Shown: positions 16,484-25,358 of the stretch, one piece after another
Layout: each line of letters begins with the position of its first letter
Numbering within the stretch: the stretch's first letter is position 1
From: JAHIGH01 sp964564035
Lineage (GTDB): Bacteria > Patescibacteriota > Microgenomatia > Levybacterales > UBA12049
Assembly: GCA_964564035.1 (NCBI GenBank)
Contig: CAZLZN010000008.1
Span: forward strand, 1-53,331
DNA length: 53,331 bases
Reading direction: 5' to 3'
The notes under the pieces: model-generated
Told to the model about the DNA's origin: nothing
Databases searched by the model: none
Seen by the model: the letters and a program-made list of their open reading frames with translations, nothing else
Made by a program: the position numbers and the translations under genes

Positions 16484-16546
16484 ATTAGTGATTAGTGTTT
16501 AGTGATTAGTACTAAGCCCTAAAACCTAAGCCCTAAAAACTGAATT
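16484..16546 (+). repeat. Nine-unit heptad array between groES and groEL
   Basis: Units in exact 7-bp register include ATTAGTG (twice), TTTAGTG, ATTAGTA, CTAAGCC, CTAAAAC and CTAAGCC again. The array starts 2 bp after the groES stop and ends at the base before the groEL ATG, leaving no Shine-Dalgarno site. The first half (ATTAGT words) is partly complementary to the second half (CTAA words), so a loose hairpin is possible. Confidence 0.8.
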
Positions 16547-18181
16547 ATGGCAAAACAATTACAATTCGGAGAAGAAGCAAGAAGATCACTCGCAAAGGGT
16601 GTAAATTTACTGGCAAGAGCTGTTGTAACAACGCTCGGACCCAAGGGGCGCAATGTGGCGCTTGAAAAGAAGTGGGGTGCTCCAACGGTCGTACATGACG
16701 GAGTTACGGTCGCGAAAGACATTGATCTAAAAGACCCTTTTGAGAATATGGGGGCACAGCTTGTCAAGGAAGCCGCAAGTAAGACCAATGACAATGCAGG
16801 AGACGGGACAACTACCGCAACGCTACTCGCTCAGTCAATTGTTAATGAAGGCATGAAGACAGTAAGTGCCGGTGCAAATCCCATGATTTTGCGTGAGGGT
16901 ATGGAAAAAGGTCTCGGGATAGTCATTTCCGAAATCAAGAGAATGGCAAGACCGGTCAAAGACGAGGATGTAGTTCGTGTAGCAACAATATCCGCGCAGA
17001 ATGAAGTGATCGGTAATAAAATTGCTGAAGCACTGGCAAAAGTAGGTAAAGACGGTGTGGTAACTGTTGAAGAAGGAAAAGGAACAGAGCTGGAAGTTGA
17101 TTACAAAGAAGGAATGGAGTTTGATAAAGGTTATGCTTCGGCATATTTTGTTACCAATCCTGACAAGATGGAAGCGGAAATCGAAAATCCCTATATCCTT
17201 ATAACCGATAAAAAGATCTCGGCATTGAATGATTTTCTTCCTTTCCTTGAGAATTTGGTAAAAGTTTCTAAGAATTTGGTTATTATTGCAGATGAGATTG
17301 AGGGAGAGGCATTGGCCGCGCTGGTAGTAAATAAACTTCGAGGAACATTCAGTCCTCTCGCGATCAAGGCTCCGGGATTCGGCGACAGACGCAAAGAAAT
17401 GCTTCAGGATATTGCCGTATTGACAGGCGGAACAGTAATCTCAGAAGAAACCGGCAGGACACTTGAGAGCGTAACGATCGAAGATTGCGGACGCGCAGAC
17501 AAAGTATGGGCAGATAAAGATAACTGCAGGATTATAGGCGGAAAAGGCGAAAAATCGGGAATAAACGCAAGAATTGCTCAAATTAAGACAACTATATCTA
17601 CTACGACTTCGGATTTTGACAAAGAAAAGCTTCAAGAAAGACTTGCCAAGCTCTCGGGCGGAGTTGCTGTTATCAATGTAGGTGCGGCTACAGAGGTCGA
17701 GATGAAAGAAAAGAAGGAGCGCGTAAATGATGCGGTCGCAGCTACAAAAGCGGCGCTTGAGGAAGGTATAGTACCGGGCGGAGGAGTGGCATTGATAAGA
17801 GCGCGAAAAGCGTTGCCGAAGCTAAAAGAAACTTTGAAGATCGATGATCAGAAAATCGGCGTTGAGATATTGTTTAATGCGCTTGTTGAGCCCATCAGAG
17901 CAATTGCTTCCAATTCCGGCGCGGACGCAGGCTGGGTCCTCCGAAAAGTTGAGGAAAACAAAGTCGCGGATTATGGTTTTAACGCAATGACTATGGATTT
18001 CGGGTCGATGTATGAAGCGGGAATAGTTGATCCCGCCAAGGTAACACGTTCAGCGGTCGAGAATGCTGTCAGTATCGGTGTTATGATCCTGACAACTGAG
18101 GCGCTTATCGCCGATATTCCTGAGAAAAAACCTGAAATGCCGGGCGGCGGAATGCCGGGCGGTATGGATGGAATGTACTAG
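16547..18181 (+). CDS. groEL: Chaperonin GroEL
   Basis: The 544-residue subunit of the 14-mer folding chamber. It carries the ATP-binding LGPKGRNVAL and DGVTVAKDIDLKDPFENMGA, the conserved NDNAGDGTTTATLLAQ, the apical-domain region, and the closing GGGMPGGMDGMY tail typical of bacterial GroEL. It is in an operon with groES. The start directly abuts the heptad array, so translation may rely on coupling or an A/T-rich start region. It is convergent with the unrecognised gene at 18271. Confidence 0.98.
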   Translation: MAKQLQFGEEARRSLAKGVNLLARAVVTTLGPKGRNVALEKKWGAPTVVHDGVTVAKDIDLKDPFENMGAQLVKEAASKTNDNAGDGTTTATLLAQSIVNEGMKTVSAGANPMILREGMEKGLGIVISEIKRMARPVKDEDVVRVATISAQNEVIGNKIAEALAKVGKDGVVTVEEGKGTELEVDYKEGMEFDKGYASAYFVTNPDKMEAEIENPYILITDKKISALNDFLPFLENLVKVSKNLVIIADEIEGEALAALVVNKLRGTFSPLAIKAPGFGDRRKEMLQDIAVLTGGTVISEETGRTLESVTIEDCGRADKVWADKDNCRIIGGKGEKSGINARIAQIKTTISTTTSDFDKEKLQERLAKLSGGVAVINVGAATEVEMKEKKERVNDAVAATKAALEEGIVPGGGVALIRARKALPKLKETLKIDDQKIGVEILFNALVEPIRAIASNSGADAGWVLRKVEENKVADYGFNAMTMDFGSMYEAGIVDPAKVTRSAVENAVSIGVMILTTEALIADIPEKKPEMPGGGMPGGMDGMY

Positions 18182-18270
18182 GCCTCAACAGAATTTTTCA
18201 TTTATTCATTTACCATTTTTTTCATTCAACAATTAAACATTTTGAGTTTTTGCTTCGAACTTTATTTAGA

Positions 18271-19209
18271 TTAGGCGGCTTTGTTTGCTCTTATATGGCG
18301 TTGGACCTGTGGCTTATCCCCGATGTTATTTGAATCATAAACTAATGTTTCGGATTTTGGTTTACGTTTTTCCGATTCGGCCTTTTTCCTTTGTATTTCC
18401 TTTATTTGAGGTTTATAGTGATGCAAAATTTTTAATACTTTGCGTTGGTTAGCGGCCATATATCCGATTTCACTCGAAAATACTCCGTCAAAATATTCTA
18501 TGGCTGCAGGATTTTCGTTTATTCCGTACATTTCATGTAAACGGTCTTTGAGTATTTCTTCCAGCGTCAATCTCTTTTCATCTCCTTTTGTTGATCCTGC
18601 TTTTTTTCTTTTACCGATCAGAATTTTAGAATTATGTTCTCCAATTCCGTCCGTGCTTGTTATAAACATTTGTTCGTCTTCCTTGATGCTATGAATAAAT
18701 ACAGATTCGCCATCAGGGATTTGTTCCATTTTTCTTCTAAATTGTATAAGTGAATCGGTGGTTTCAATTTTTGATTTAATTTTATTTTCAAATGTTTCAA
18801 AATTGCGGACATCTTGTCTAATAAGCGGTGTTAATTTTAATTGAAGATCCAATTGTCTGCGGTCTCTTGAGTTATCAATTCCGTTTGCTTCAAAAACCCC
18901 CCTAATAATTTTATATCCTCCCGCCAGCTCTTCTTCGTTGAAATCCGGGTTTACGTCTCTATCTCCACCTATCTGGCGATTGTCATGACTCCATTTTTGG
19001 AATACATCATGTTCTCTTGCCGGTTCTGCCAGAGGCCCTAGATTTCCTACAGCAGCTTTTTTTAAGACGTGAACTGTTCCAGATTCGTTGGTCGGAGTAG
19101 AATTTTTTGAATGTTTGCCCAAGAATCTTTCACCCCTACTTCCTGTTCCTGTAGGTTCTGCTGAAGTGCTTGCTGTGTGATAAATTCCTTCTTGTTCCGG
19201 TCTTCCCAT
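18271..19209 (-). CDS. Unrecognised hydrophilic protein of 312 aa
   Basis: No known family was recognised. The protein is hydrophilic with no signal peptide or membrane segment. The first 60 residues are low-complexity and Gly/Ser/Thr-rich, the middle is a probably folded alpha/beta region (about 90-260, including GESVFIHSIKEDEQMFITS), and the C-terminus is Lys/Arg/Glu-rich and helical (QIKEIQRKKAESEKRK). It has its own good promoter (TTGACA-17-TATAGC). The two other unrecognised genes follow upstream on the same strand, and the three may form an accessory block. Confidence 0.7.
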   Translation of the reverse strand: MGRPEQEGIYHTASTSAEPTGTGSRGERFLGKHSKNSTPTNESGTVHVLKKAAVGNLGPLAEPAREHDVFQKWSHDNRQIGGDRDVNPDFNEEELAGGYKIIRGVFEANGIDNSRDRRQLDLQLKLTPLIRQDVRNFETFENKIKSKIETTDSLIQFRRKMEQIPDGESVFIHSIKEDEQMFITSTDGIGEHNSKILIGKRKKAGSTKGDEKRLTLEEILKDRLHEMYGINENPAAIEYFDGVFSSEIGYMAANQRKVLKILHHYKPQIKEIQRKKAESEKRKPKSETLVYDSNNIGDKPQVQRHIRANKAA

Positions 19210-19453
19210 ATTATTAGGCAGTTAGAACCTAATATAATCTAAGTAAAGTAAATTAGTATTAATTTATACTATAATTCTGCTATATCACGTCTATTTTGGT
19301 TTGTCAAGTTAAAGTCAGGAAATGGGCTGTATCCAAGGGGTATTTGAGGCTAGCTATGTATTTCGTTAATTTTTACTAGTTACATTTTATTTAAATACTG
19401 AATTATCAATCTTAAATAGATTGGTAATCATGGAACATTTACGAAATTCAGAA
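19210..19453. other. Intergenic region with the promoter of the 312-aa gene
   Basis: About 240 bp of AT-rich sequence without a gene. It holds the minus-strand promoter at 19279-19307 and a small hairpin CAATCT-TAAAT-AGATTG near 19408-19424. Confidence 0.5.
19279..19307 (-). promoter_or_regulatory. Promoter TTGACA-17-TATAGC
   Basis: A perfect -35 on the minus strand (19307-19302), a 17-bp spacer and TATAGC (19284-19279), upstream of the 312-aa gene with a leader of about 65 nt. Confidence 0.6.
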
Positions 19454-20077
19454 CTACCGGTTTTTTTTAGAGAAGACATTGACCTCTTTTATTTGGGGAT
19501 TGTTAATTTTACTAATTGCATTGGCGCCACCGCCTCGCTGTTCCTGAGAGATCTTAGAATCAATTTTATCTGGTCTTTGCAGCGCCATACCGGCTGCAAT
19601 TCCAGCTCCTAGAGGTAGAGTTGTGGCTAAGCCGGTTGCTGTTGTCTGCAGAGTGCCATAACCGCTTCCTCCTGTGTTGACAATGTTTTCACCGTTTATT
19701 ACCGGAGCGGGGTCACTTTCGCCCGGATAAGATTTTTGGGCTTTGGCATCCAGAAAATGCATATAATATCGATTACTGGGAAAACAATTGACTACGGTAT
19801 TTTTGGTTCGCAAGCCTCCTGCCCAATCTGCCCCGTCATCAGTGTATATTATGACACAGTCCCGGACCGGCGTTTTGAGTTTGAGAGTCAGATCCTGAGC
19901 TGCTTTAGTATCTTTTTCGTTTAATTGAGGTGATTCCGATTGTCCGGTTTTCAAGTTTATTGCTGACGATCCGTTATCGTCAATAACGGTTAGGGTTGGA
20001 CTGGCGCAACCGGCCAGCATAAGCCCTCCTATACCGGCGGCTGTCATTTTGTATTTATTTAGTTTTTCTGCTGACAT
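19454..20077 (-). CDS. Lipoprotein of unknown function
   Basis: A 207-residue protein with a lipoprotein signal: a positive start, hydrophobic MTAAGIGGLMLAGC and a lipobox LAGC, giving a lipid-modified Cys near residue 24. The mature part is polar and includes DCVIIYTDDGADWAGG and a second Cys in VVNCFPSNRYY, possibly a disulfide. Around residues 145-165 a Gly/Ala-rich hydrophobic stretch (LPLGAGIAAGMAL) could be a glycine-zipper membrane segment. The function is not recognised. It sits between two other unrecognised minus-strand genes. Confidence 0.75.
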   Translation of the reverse strand: MSAEKLNKYKMTAAGIGGLMLAGCASPTLTVIDDNGSSAINLKTGQSESPQLNEKDTKAAQDLTLKLKTPVRDCVIIYTDDGADWAGGLRTKNTVVNCFPSNRYYMHFLDAKAQKSYPGESDPAPVINGENIVNTGGSGYGTLQTTATGLATTLPLGAGIAAGMALQRPDKIDSKISQEQRGGGANAISKINNPQIKEVNVFSKKNR

Positions 20078-20177
20078 AATTTATTTGACTATAACAAAAT
20101 ATTATCTGTTTTTAAAAACCTATAATTATTTTATACATATTTCTTACTATATTATTATATTTAGTTATATAAATATT

Positions 20178-23100
20178 TTAGACTGCCGCGCGTCTTCTCA
20201 GCGGAAATCTGGGCGCAAACGGAATTGGAATTAGAGGCGCTGAGTCATCAGAATTGTCATTTTTTTGTTTTTGTTCATAAACGGGCGTTGAGACCGTATC
20301 CCGAACGGCTGATGCCACTGCGTAGTTAGTAGCGGGCTTGTAAAAAGCGTCAGGTATTTGGCCGCTGCCATGAATGGAGGCGATATGCCTGATGCTAATT
20401 TGCCCGTCTGCCGATTCTATGCCGACGCCTGCAGAGACATTCATGTTTAGAGCTTCCCGGTGATCAGTCAATTCGGAGCTGTGATTAAACCTAGAGAGGT
20501 CGCCTAATACTAAATTCGCGACATACGCATTGGGCACTTTGATTTTTTTACTTTTTTTAATTATTGTCACGCTGTCCTCCCAATCGCTTCTGTTGAGAGT
20601 TAAATTTCCACCGGGTGCAACTACAATAATCTGTTCCTGAGGCTTTTGTTTTTGCCAAAAAGATATTAGTCCTTCGTTGTTTTTTATTTCACGGATGTCT
20701 TTATAGATATATTTAGTATCGCCTTCCCGGTACCAGCTTTTGTTCTCTAGAGGCTTGATCATAAAGGTGATACCGTTTCCATCCGGCGTGATTTCGTTGT
20801 GAAGCGATAATTCATTACCATCTATTGTTTTATTTTCGTTTGGCAGCCACTTAATATCTTTTTCCGATCCAGCCAGGGATTTATATGTCTCTTTTCCGGA
20901 GAATGGGTGCTGAATTTCTGTTTTATCAATATGAACATAAGCCGTATCAATATTCTCCCATATGATCTTGCCGCGTTTTTGGTCAACCTCCGCAACTGCG
21001 CGGCCGTAAAGAGTACCGGGTTGAGTTATTATCAGCTGCCATTTATTGTCTGTGCCTCTTTTCCAAGAAGTCGCCACCGGAATCGGGATGGTTCTCAGGA
21101 AATCAGGTGTTCCTTCAACAGGGGGGAGCTTTGCATTTCCCAGTATGTGATAGGGCTTGGTTTCTACAGTTTTTGCCTGATGGATCCGGGAGGCGGCTTT
21201 CTCACCGGGTTCTTTTTTGAATGCCTTTTCTAACAGAGTGGGTCCGCTCATTTCATCGTAGTTCAGCTTTCGGGCCGCACCGGCTATGCCCTGCTGTGTC
21301 AGAGGCGCTGTTGCAAGGCCTGTTACGACGGCAATAGCTGCAATGCCTAGTTTGTTCGCGCGTTTTTTCCTTTCGTTTTTTTTATTGTATTCGGTCGTTT
21401 TTTTAGAAATTTCTTTGGCAACATATTCTTTTTCTCGTCTCAGCCGTCCGGTTAATTGATCTATATTGAGTTTGTCCTGGCGGAGACTTGACATAAGTGC
21501 TTCTCTAAACCGAAGCAATCTAAGCTTATCCTGTTCTATGCTAAAGCGGTTTGAATAAGAAATATAATCCCTGCCGTCAATATATGATTTTTCAAGTCTT
21601 GTATCAATTTGTGCTATGCGTTCTATAAGCGAGCTGTGGTAGGTAAATCTGCTGTCGTTTGGAGGAATCGGAGACATTAGGTTCTCTACGCTTCTGATCT
21701 CCTGGTCTGTCGAAGGGAAACGTTTATCATTATTTGTGACAGCTTTACGGTCTGAATAAACTCTACTTCTGTGGAGAGAATAAGAGTCAGCCTGCAGTTC
21801 TTTGTCCCGCCTATTATAGGCGATCGCACCTCCGACGAGAGAGCCTACAACTGGCGCTGAATAAAATAGTGTATTTTTGGCTTTGGATGAAATTTCAGAA
21901 ATTTTACTAGCCGCATATAGTATAGATGCGCTTATAATTCCAGCCGTGGTAGGATTAGATAACTTTTCTTTGGCCGAGTTTTCACCGGGTTGGTTTGGTT
22001 TAATTGCCGTACTAGCAGGCGGATTAGTTTCGGCTCCCCAGCGCAAATCGGCGAAACGCAGGTCTAGATTTTGTTGTATTTCATCTAGCGTTATTTGTTT
22101 GGACGCGATTTTTTCTCTTAAATTTACGACAATATTCATAAAATTCGAAGTTAGGAAAGAGGGAAGGTTATATGAATGGCCGGCGGGGTTTCCGATAATC
22201 GGTTGGAATTGCAATTTTCCTGAATTTTCAGATAGAAATTTTTTTATTTGTTGATCTGCCAATTTGTGTTCGTCCGTTATTTCTTTTTGAGTTTCCGGCT
22301 GTTTTTTTAGAAGTAAAGGTTCCATGATATCTTTGTAGAAAGTATTTTTGCGGGCTTTATCGGCTGAGTAGAGCTTTTCGCCTTTTATTAGTACGCCTTT
22401 TTTGATGAGCGTAAATTTCGCGTTGAGGGCGTCATATTCTTCGCGGGCGCGGATTTTGTGCGGATCATTTGAGTTTTGAAATCTTTTTAGATAATCATGG
22501 TGCTTTATAGCTTCTGCAGTAATTTCCGGATCCAGATATATATGGCCGGTTTGCTTCATCAATTCGACCGCACGCATCGCGAATTTTTTTCTGTCAGAGA
22601 ATTCAGTCAGCCTTGCTATGCTACCAAATTTGCTGTTTAGCTTGTCAATAACAGCGATGTCGGCTATATCATACGCGCGTTTTAACATGTCATCGTCGCG
22701 ATTTATAAATGTCACGGTCAACTGCACGGGCTCTTGTTTTTCTTTATTAACGGGTTTTTTTTTGACCTCCATCCTCACTCTATCAAAATGCACGTTTGGT
22801 ATGATGGGCGGTGCTTCGCGCATGCGTGTTTTGTACTGGGGCGGTGTGGTGGTTGTAGATAATATGGCGGCTTTTTTTCTCAGTTTGCTTTTTTCGGAAA
22901 ATCTATGATTTTCGAGTATCGGCAATAGTTCTTTTCTATCCCGGAAAAAAGCGCTTGATTCGAGTTCGTTTTTTTTGATTTTTCCATCCGCTGTTATTTG
23001 TTCGGCAGTTAAAACTCCCGATGTCACCAGATGACCCAGCAGTCCATTGACCGACCGCCTTTTTGTGGAAATTTGTTTTAAATATTGTTTTTGTCTAACT

Positions 23101-23231
23101 AATTTGTATTCTGTGCGAGTGGCAGAATTTGCCGATGTACTTTTGAGATCTGCGTTTAATATAGCTTTTGTATTTTTTATTGCATTTCTTTTGAGATCAG
23201 TATCTGTTTGTAAATATTTGTGTTTCTCCAT
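20178..23231 (-). CDS. Unrecognised 1017-aa protein with membrane segments
   Basis: No family was recognised. The N-terminal third is charged and helical (Lys/Arg-rich). Hydrophobic segments occur near residues 425-470 (AGIISASILYAASK and NTLFYSAPVVGSLVGGAIAY) and near 640-660 (GIAAIAVVTGLATAPL). A charged helical region lies between them. The last 350 residues look beta-rich and have a Pro-rich end, LIPIPFAPRFPLRRRAAV. No signal peptide is evident at the extreme N-terminus. The layout suggests a large cytoplasmic or membrane-spanning structural protein with an exported beta-rich part. It lies upstream of the lipoprotein gene and may form a functional block with it. Confidence 0.75.
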   Translation of the reverse strand: MEKHKYLQTDTDLKRNAIKNTKAILNADLKSTSANSATRTEYKLVRQKQYLKQISTKRRSVNGLLGHLVTSGVLTAEQITADGKIKKNELESSAFFRDRKELLPILENHRFSEKSKLRKKAAILSTTTTPPQYKTRMREAPPIIPNVHFDRVRMEVKKKPVNKEKQEPVQLTVTFINRDDDMLKRAYDIADIAVIDKLNSKFGSIARLTEFSDRKKFAMRAVELMKQTGHIYLDPEITAEAIKHHDYLKRFQNSNDPHKIRAREEYDALNAKFTLIKKGVLIKGEKLYSADKARKNTFYKDIMEPLLLKKQPETQKEITDEHKLADQQIKKFLSENSGKLQFQPIIGNPAGHSYNLPSFLTSNFMNIVVNLREKIASKQITLDEIQQNLDLRFADLRWGAETNPPASTAIKPNQPGENSAKEKLSNPTTAGIISASILYAASKISEISSKAKNTLFYSAPVVGSLVGGAIAYNRRDKELQADSYSLHRSRVYSDRKAVTNNDKRFPSTDQEIRSVENLMSPIPPNDSRFTYHSSLIERIAQIDTRLEKSYIDGRDYISYSNRFSIEQDKLRLLRFREALMSSLRQDKLNIDQLTGRLRREKEYVAKEISKKTTEYNKKNERKKRANKLGIAAIAVVTGLATAPLTQQGIAGAARKLNYDEMSGPTLLEKAFKKEPGEKAASRIHQAKTVETKPYHILGNAKLPPVEGTPDFLRTIPIPVATSWKRGTDNKWQLIITQPGTLYGRAVAEVDQKRGKIIWENIDTAYVHIDKTEIQHPFSGKETYKSLAGSEKDIKWLPNENKTIDGNELSLHNEITPDGNGITFMIKPLENKSWYREGDTKYIYKDIREIKNNEGLISFWQKQKPQEQIIVVAPGGNLTLNRSDWEDSVTIIKKSKKIKVPNAYVANLVLGDLSRFNHSSELTDHREALNMNVSAGVGIESADGQISIRHIASIHGSGQIPDAFYKPATNYAVASAVRDTVSTPVYEQKQKNDNSDDSAPLIPIPFAPRFPLRRRAAV

Positions 23232-23326
23232 AAATAGTCGAAGACGCTATTAGATAATTATATGTATTGACATAAGACGACTGCATGAGTTGTATTATAA
23301 ATATGTAAGAACTCCGGGGTTTTTGG

Positions 23327-25003
23327 TCAGGAAGAAACTCCTCGAATTTCCTGGATCTTGCTGTGAACTTCGCGCCAATTGCCGACTTTCTTCAGTGCCA
23401 GGAGATATGTTTTTGCTTCTTTCACGTCGAGGAACCAGGTGAGGAATAAGTAAAGACTCAGACCTGCGAAAGCCGAGATGCCTGTCAGGAAAATGAGATT
23501 AATGGTTCTCGTTGTATCGAATACTAATTGGTCGAGCAGTTTGATCGGAATATACAGCGCGAACGCGGTGAAGAAGGAGGATATAAAAATTTTGAGCCAG
23601 GGAATAAATAATGTACGCTTATGGAATCCTCCGACTTTGCGGTCAAGCAATAGGAAGAGTGCTATGAGTTGAATAATAGATGTGATTGTAAAAGCGATAG
23701 CCAGTCCTTCGATTCCGGAATCCAGCTGATCGATCCTTATTTTCCAGATAAAAACAAAGAAATACGCGAATATTATAAAGAATATATTGCTGAGGGCGGT
23801 AACAATAAGCGGGGTTTTCGTGTCATGGAGCGCGTAGAACCCTCTCAGTATAAGAGTGATCAGCGCCTGAGCAAAAATTGATATCGCGAAAAATTTGAGA
23901 GTATCGCCTGTAAGTACGGTTGAGGGCCAGTCGAGTTTCGGCGCGCCGTAAACAAGGCGCACTAAAGGTATACGGAGTATCAGAATCAGGACAGATATGG
24001 GAAGAACCAGATACAGCATTTGATTGAAGCTATTAATAAATGTCGTTTTGAAATCTTCAAGACGGTCTTTTTCGCGGGATAACATGGGGAAGGCTGCCTG
24101 AGCGATCGCGTTGCCGAAAAGTACAACCGGCGCGAAGGCTAATGTCTTGGCAAGGTCAAAAATTGTGTTCATGGACGCGGGGTTGGGGAGCAGGGATATA
24201 AATGCTCCTATAACTATAATACTTGAATTATAAATAACGACCGAGATTGCTCTCGGCCACATCATGTGACCGATTTTTTTGATGCTTTCGATTATTGATT
24301 TTGTAAATGCCAGCTGGAATTTAAAACCGACTCTTCGGGCGAGGGGCAGTTGGATTAGGGCAAATAATGCGCCGCCGATTATGGTGCCGTAGACTACAGA
24401 ATATATGCCGGCAAATGGTGAGAACAATAATATACCTAATATGACGCCGACATTGTAAAACGCGGCGGCCACTGCCGGAATGAGGAAGTTATTATAGCTT
24501 TGGAGGATAGCTGTGAAGAATGTGCCCAGAATAAATAGAAATTCGCCGAATATGTAAATTCTGGTCATATTGACCATTAATTCCATTTCCTGCGGAGTTA
24601 GATGGTTGCCCAGGTTGAATATACGGAGTATGGATTCGGCATAAACAGCAATAATGATCGCAATGATGAGAAAAATAATAAATCCTATTGCCAGTAGTCC
24701 GGAGGCCATTTTGTGGCCTTCTTTGTCTTCGTTTCTGTTTATATATCCTGAAAATACGGGGATAAATGATGATGTGATCGCCGCCGCGATTGTCAGTTGA
24801 AAAATATAGTCAGGCAGATATGTCGCGTAAAAATAGATACCTACTTGTGAGACGCCGAAGTACGCGATCATAAGTCTTTGGCGGATGAGGCCTAAAATTT
24901 GTGAGAAAACTACCGTGGCCATGATGACGTAGGCTGCGGATAATATATTTGTCTGCCTTTTAGTTAGAATATCAAGACTTTTCCATAAAAAACCATTACG
25001 CAT
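23327..25003 (-). CDS. murJ: Lipid II flippase MurJ
   Basis: A 558-residue polytopic membrane protein of the MVF/MurJ family that moves lipid II across the membrane for peptidoglycan synthesis. The family start AAYVIMATVVFSQILGLIRQ is clear, as are the repeated hydrophobic helices and the mid-protein segment MWPRAISVVIYNSSIIV; some 13-14 helices are expected. It begins 43 bp from rpsT on the other strand. An extended -10 element TGGTATACT lies upstream of its start. The presence of murJ indicates that this organism makes peptidoglycan. Confidence 0.93.
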   Translation of the reverse strand: MRNGFLWKSLDILTKRQTNILSAAYVIMATVVFSQILGLIRQRLMIAYFGVSQVGIYFYATYLPDYIFQLTIAAAITSSFIPVFSGYINRNEDKEGHKMASGLLAIGFIIFLIIAIIIAVYAESILRIFNLGNHLTPQEMELMVNMTRIYIFGEFLFILGTFFTAILQSYNNFLIPAVAAAFYNVGVILGILLFSPFAGIYSVVYGTIIGGALFALIQLPLARRVGFKFQLAFTKSIIESIKKIGHMMWPRAISVVIYNSSIIVIGAFISLLPNPASMNTIFDLAKTLAFAPVVLFGNAIAQAAFPMLSREKDRLEDFKTTFINSFNQMLYLVLPISVLILILRIPLVRLVYGAPKLDWPSTVLTGDTLKFFAISIFAQALITLILRGFYALHDTKTPLIVTALSNIFFIIFAYFFVFIWKIRIDQLDSGIEGLAIAFTITSIIQLIALFLLLDRKVGGFHKRTLFIPWLKIFISSFFTAFALYIPIKLLDQLVFDTTRTINLIFLTGISAFAGLSLYLFLTWFLDVKEAKTYLLALKKVGNWREVHSKIQEIRGVSS

Positions 25004-25011
25004 AAGCGCAG

Positions 25012-25040
25012 TTGTGTTTTCAAGTATACCATGCTAAAAT
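25012..25040 (+). promoter_or_regulatory. rpsT promoter predicting a leaderless mRNA
   Basis: TTGTGT, a 17-bp spacer and TAAAAT, then only ATTGAA before the ATG at 25047. The transcript would start at or next to the start codon. Confidence 0.5.
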
Positions 25041-25046
25041 ATTGAA

Positions 25047-25286
25047 ATGCCAGTATTAAAACACGCCAAGAAAAAGCTTAAACAAGATAAGAAAAGAGCT
25101 TTGCAGAACAAAAAAATAAAAACCACTTATAAAAAAGTGGTCAAGGAAGTAAAGGTCAAAAAAACAAAGTCTTTGCTTTCCAAAGCTTTCTCAAGCATAG
25201 ACAAAGCCGCTAAAAATCATATAATTCACAAGAACAAAGCTTCGAGACTTAAGTCTTCGCTTTCCAGGCTGTTTGCTTCCAAATAA
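25047..25286 (+). CDS. rpsT: 30S ribosomal protein bS20
   Basis: A 79-residue, Lys-rich helical protein that binds 16S rRNA. It has the family start MPVLKHAKKKLKQDKKR, followed by NKKIKTTYKKVVKEVK and the C-terminal pattern IDKAAKNHIIHKNKASRLKS. The length fits a short bS20. It is divergent from murJ and is followed by serS with its own promoter. Confidence 0.93.
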   Translation: MPVLKHAKKKLKQDKKRALQNKKIKTTYKKVVKEVKVKKTKSLLSKAFSSIDKAAKNHIIHKNKASRLKSSLSRLFASK

Positions 25287-25295
25287 ACTCATCGA

Positions 25296-25353
25296 TTGAC
25301 CCATGCGGGGAACGGGAATATAATATAAAAGTCAAAAGTCAAAAAAAAAGGAG
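25296..25353 (+). promoter_or_regulatory. serS promoter and Shine-Dalgarno
   Basis: TTGACC at 25296-25301, a 17-bp spacer and a perfect TATAAT at 25319-25324. The leader includes two AAAAGTC heptads (25327-25340) and then AAGGAG (25348-25353), five bases before the ATG. Confidence 0.75.
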
Positions 25354-25358
25354 TTTTT

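Noticed and set aside
20178..23231. M48-type peptidase in the 1017-aa protein
   Set aside because: An ELQAD segment after a membrane helix recalls M48, but no HExxH motif is present.
23267..23320. Plus-strand TTGACA after the 1017-aa gene
   Set aside because: The -10 match at normal spacing is poor, and it would transcribe only antisense to murJ.
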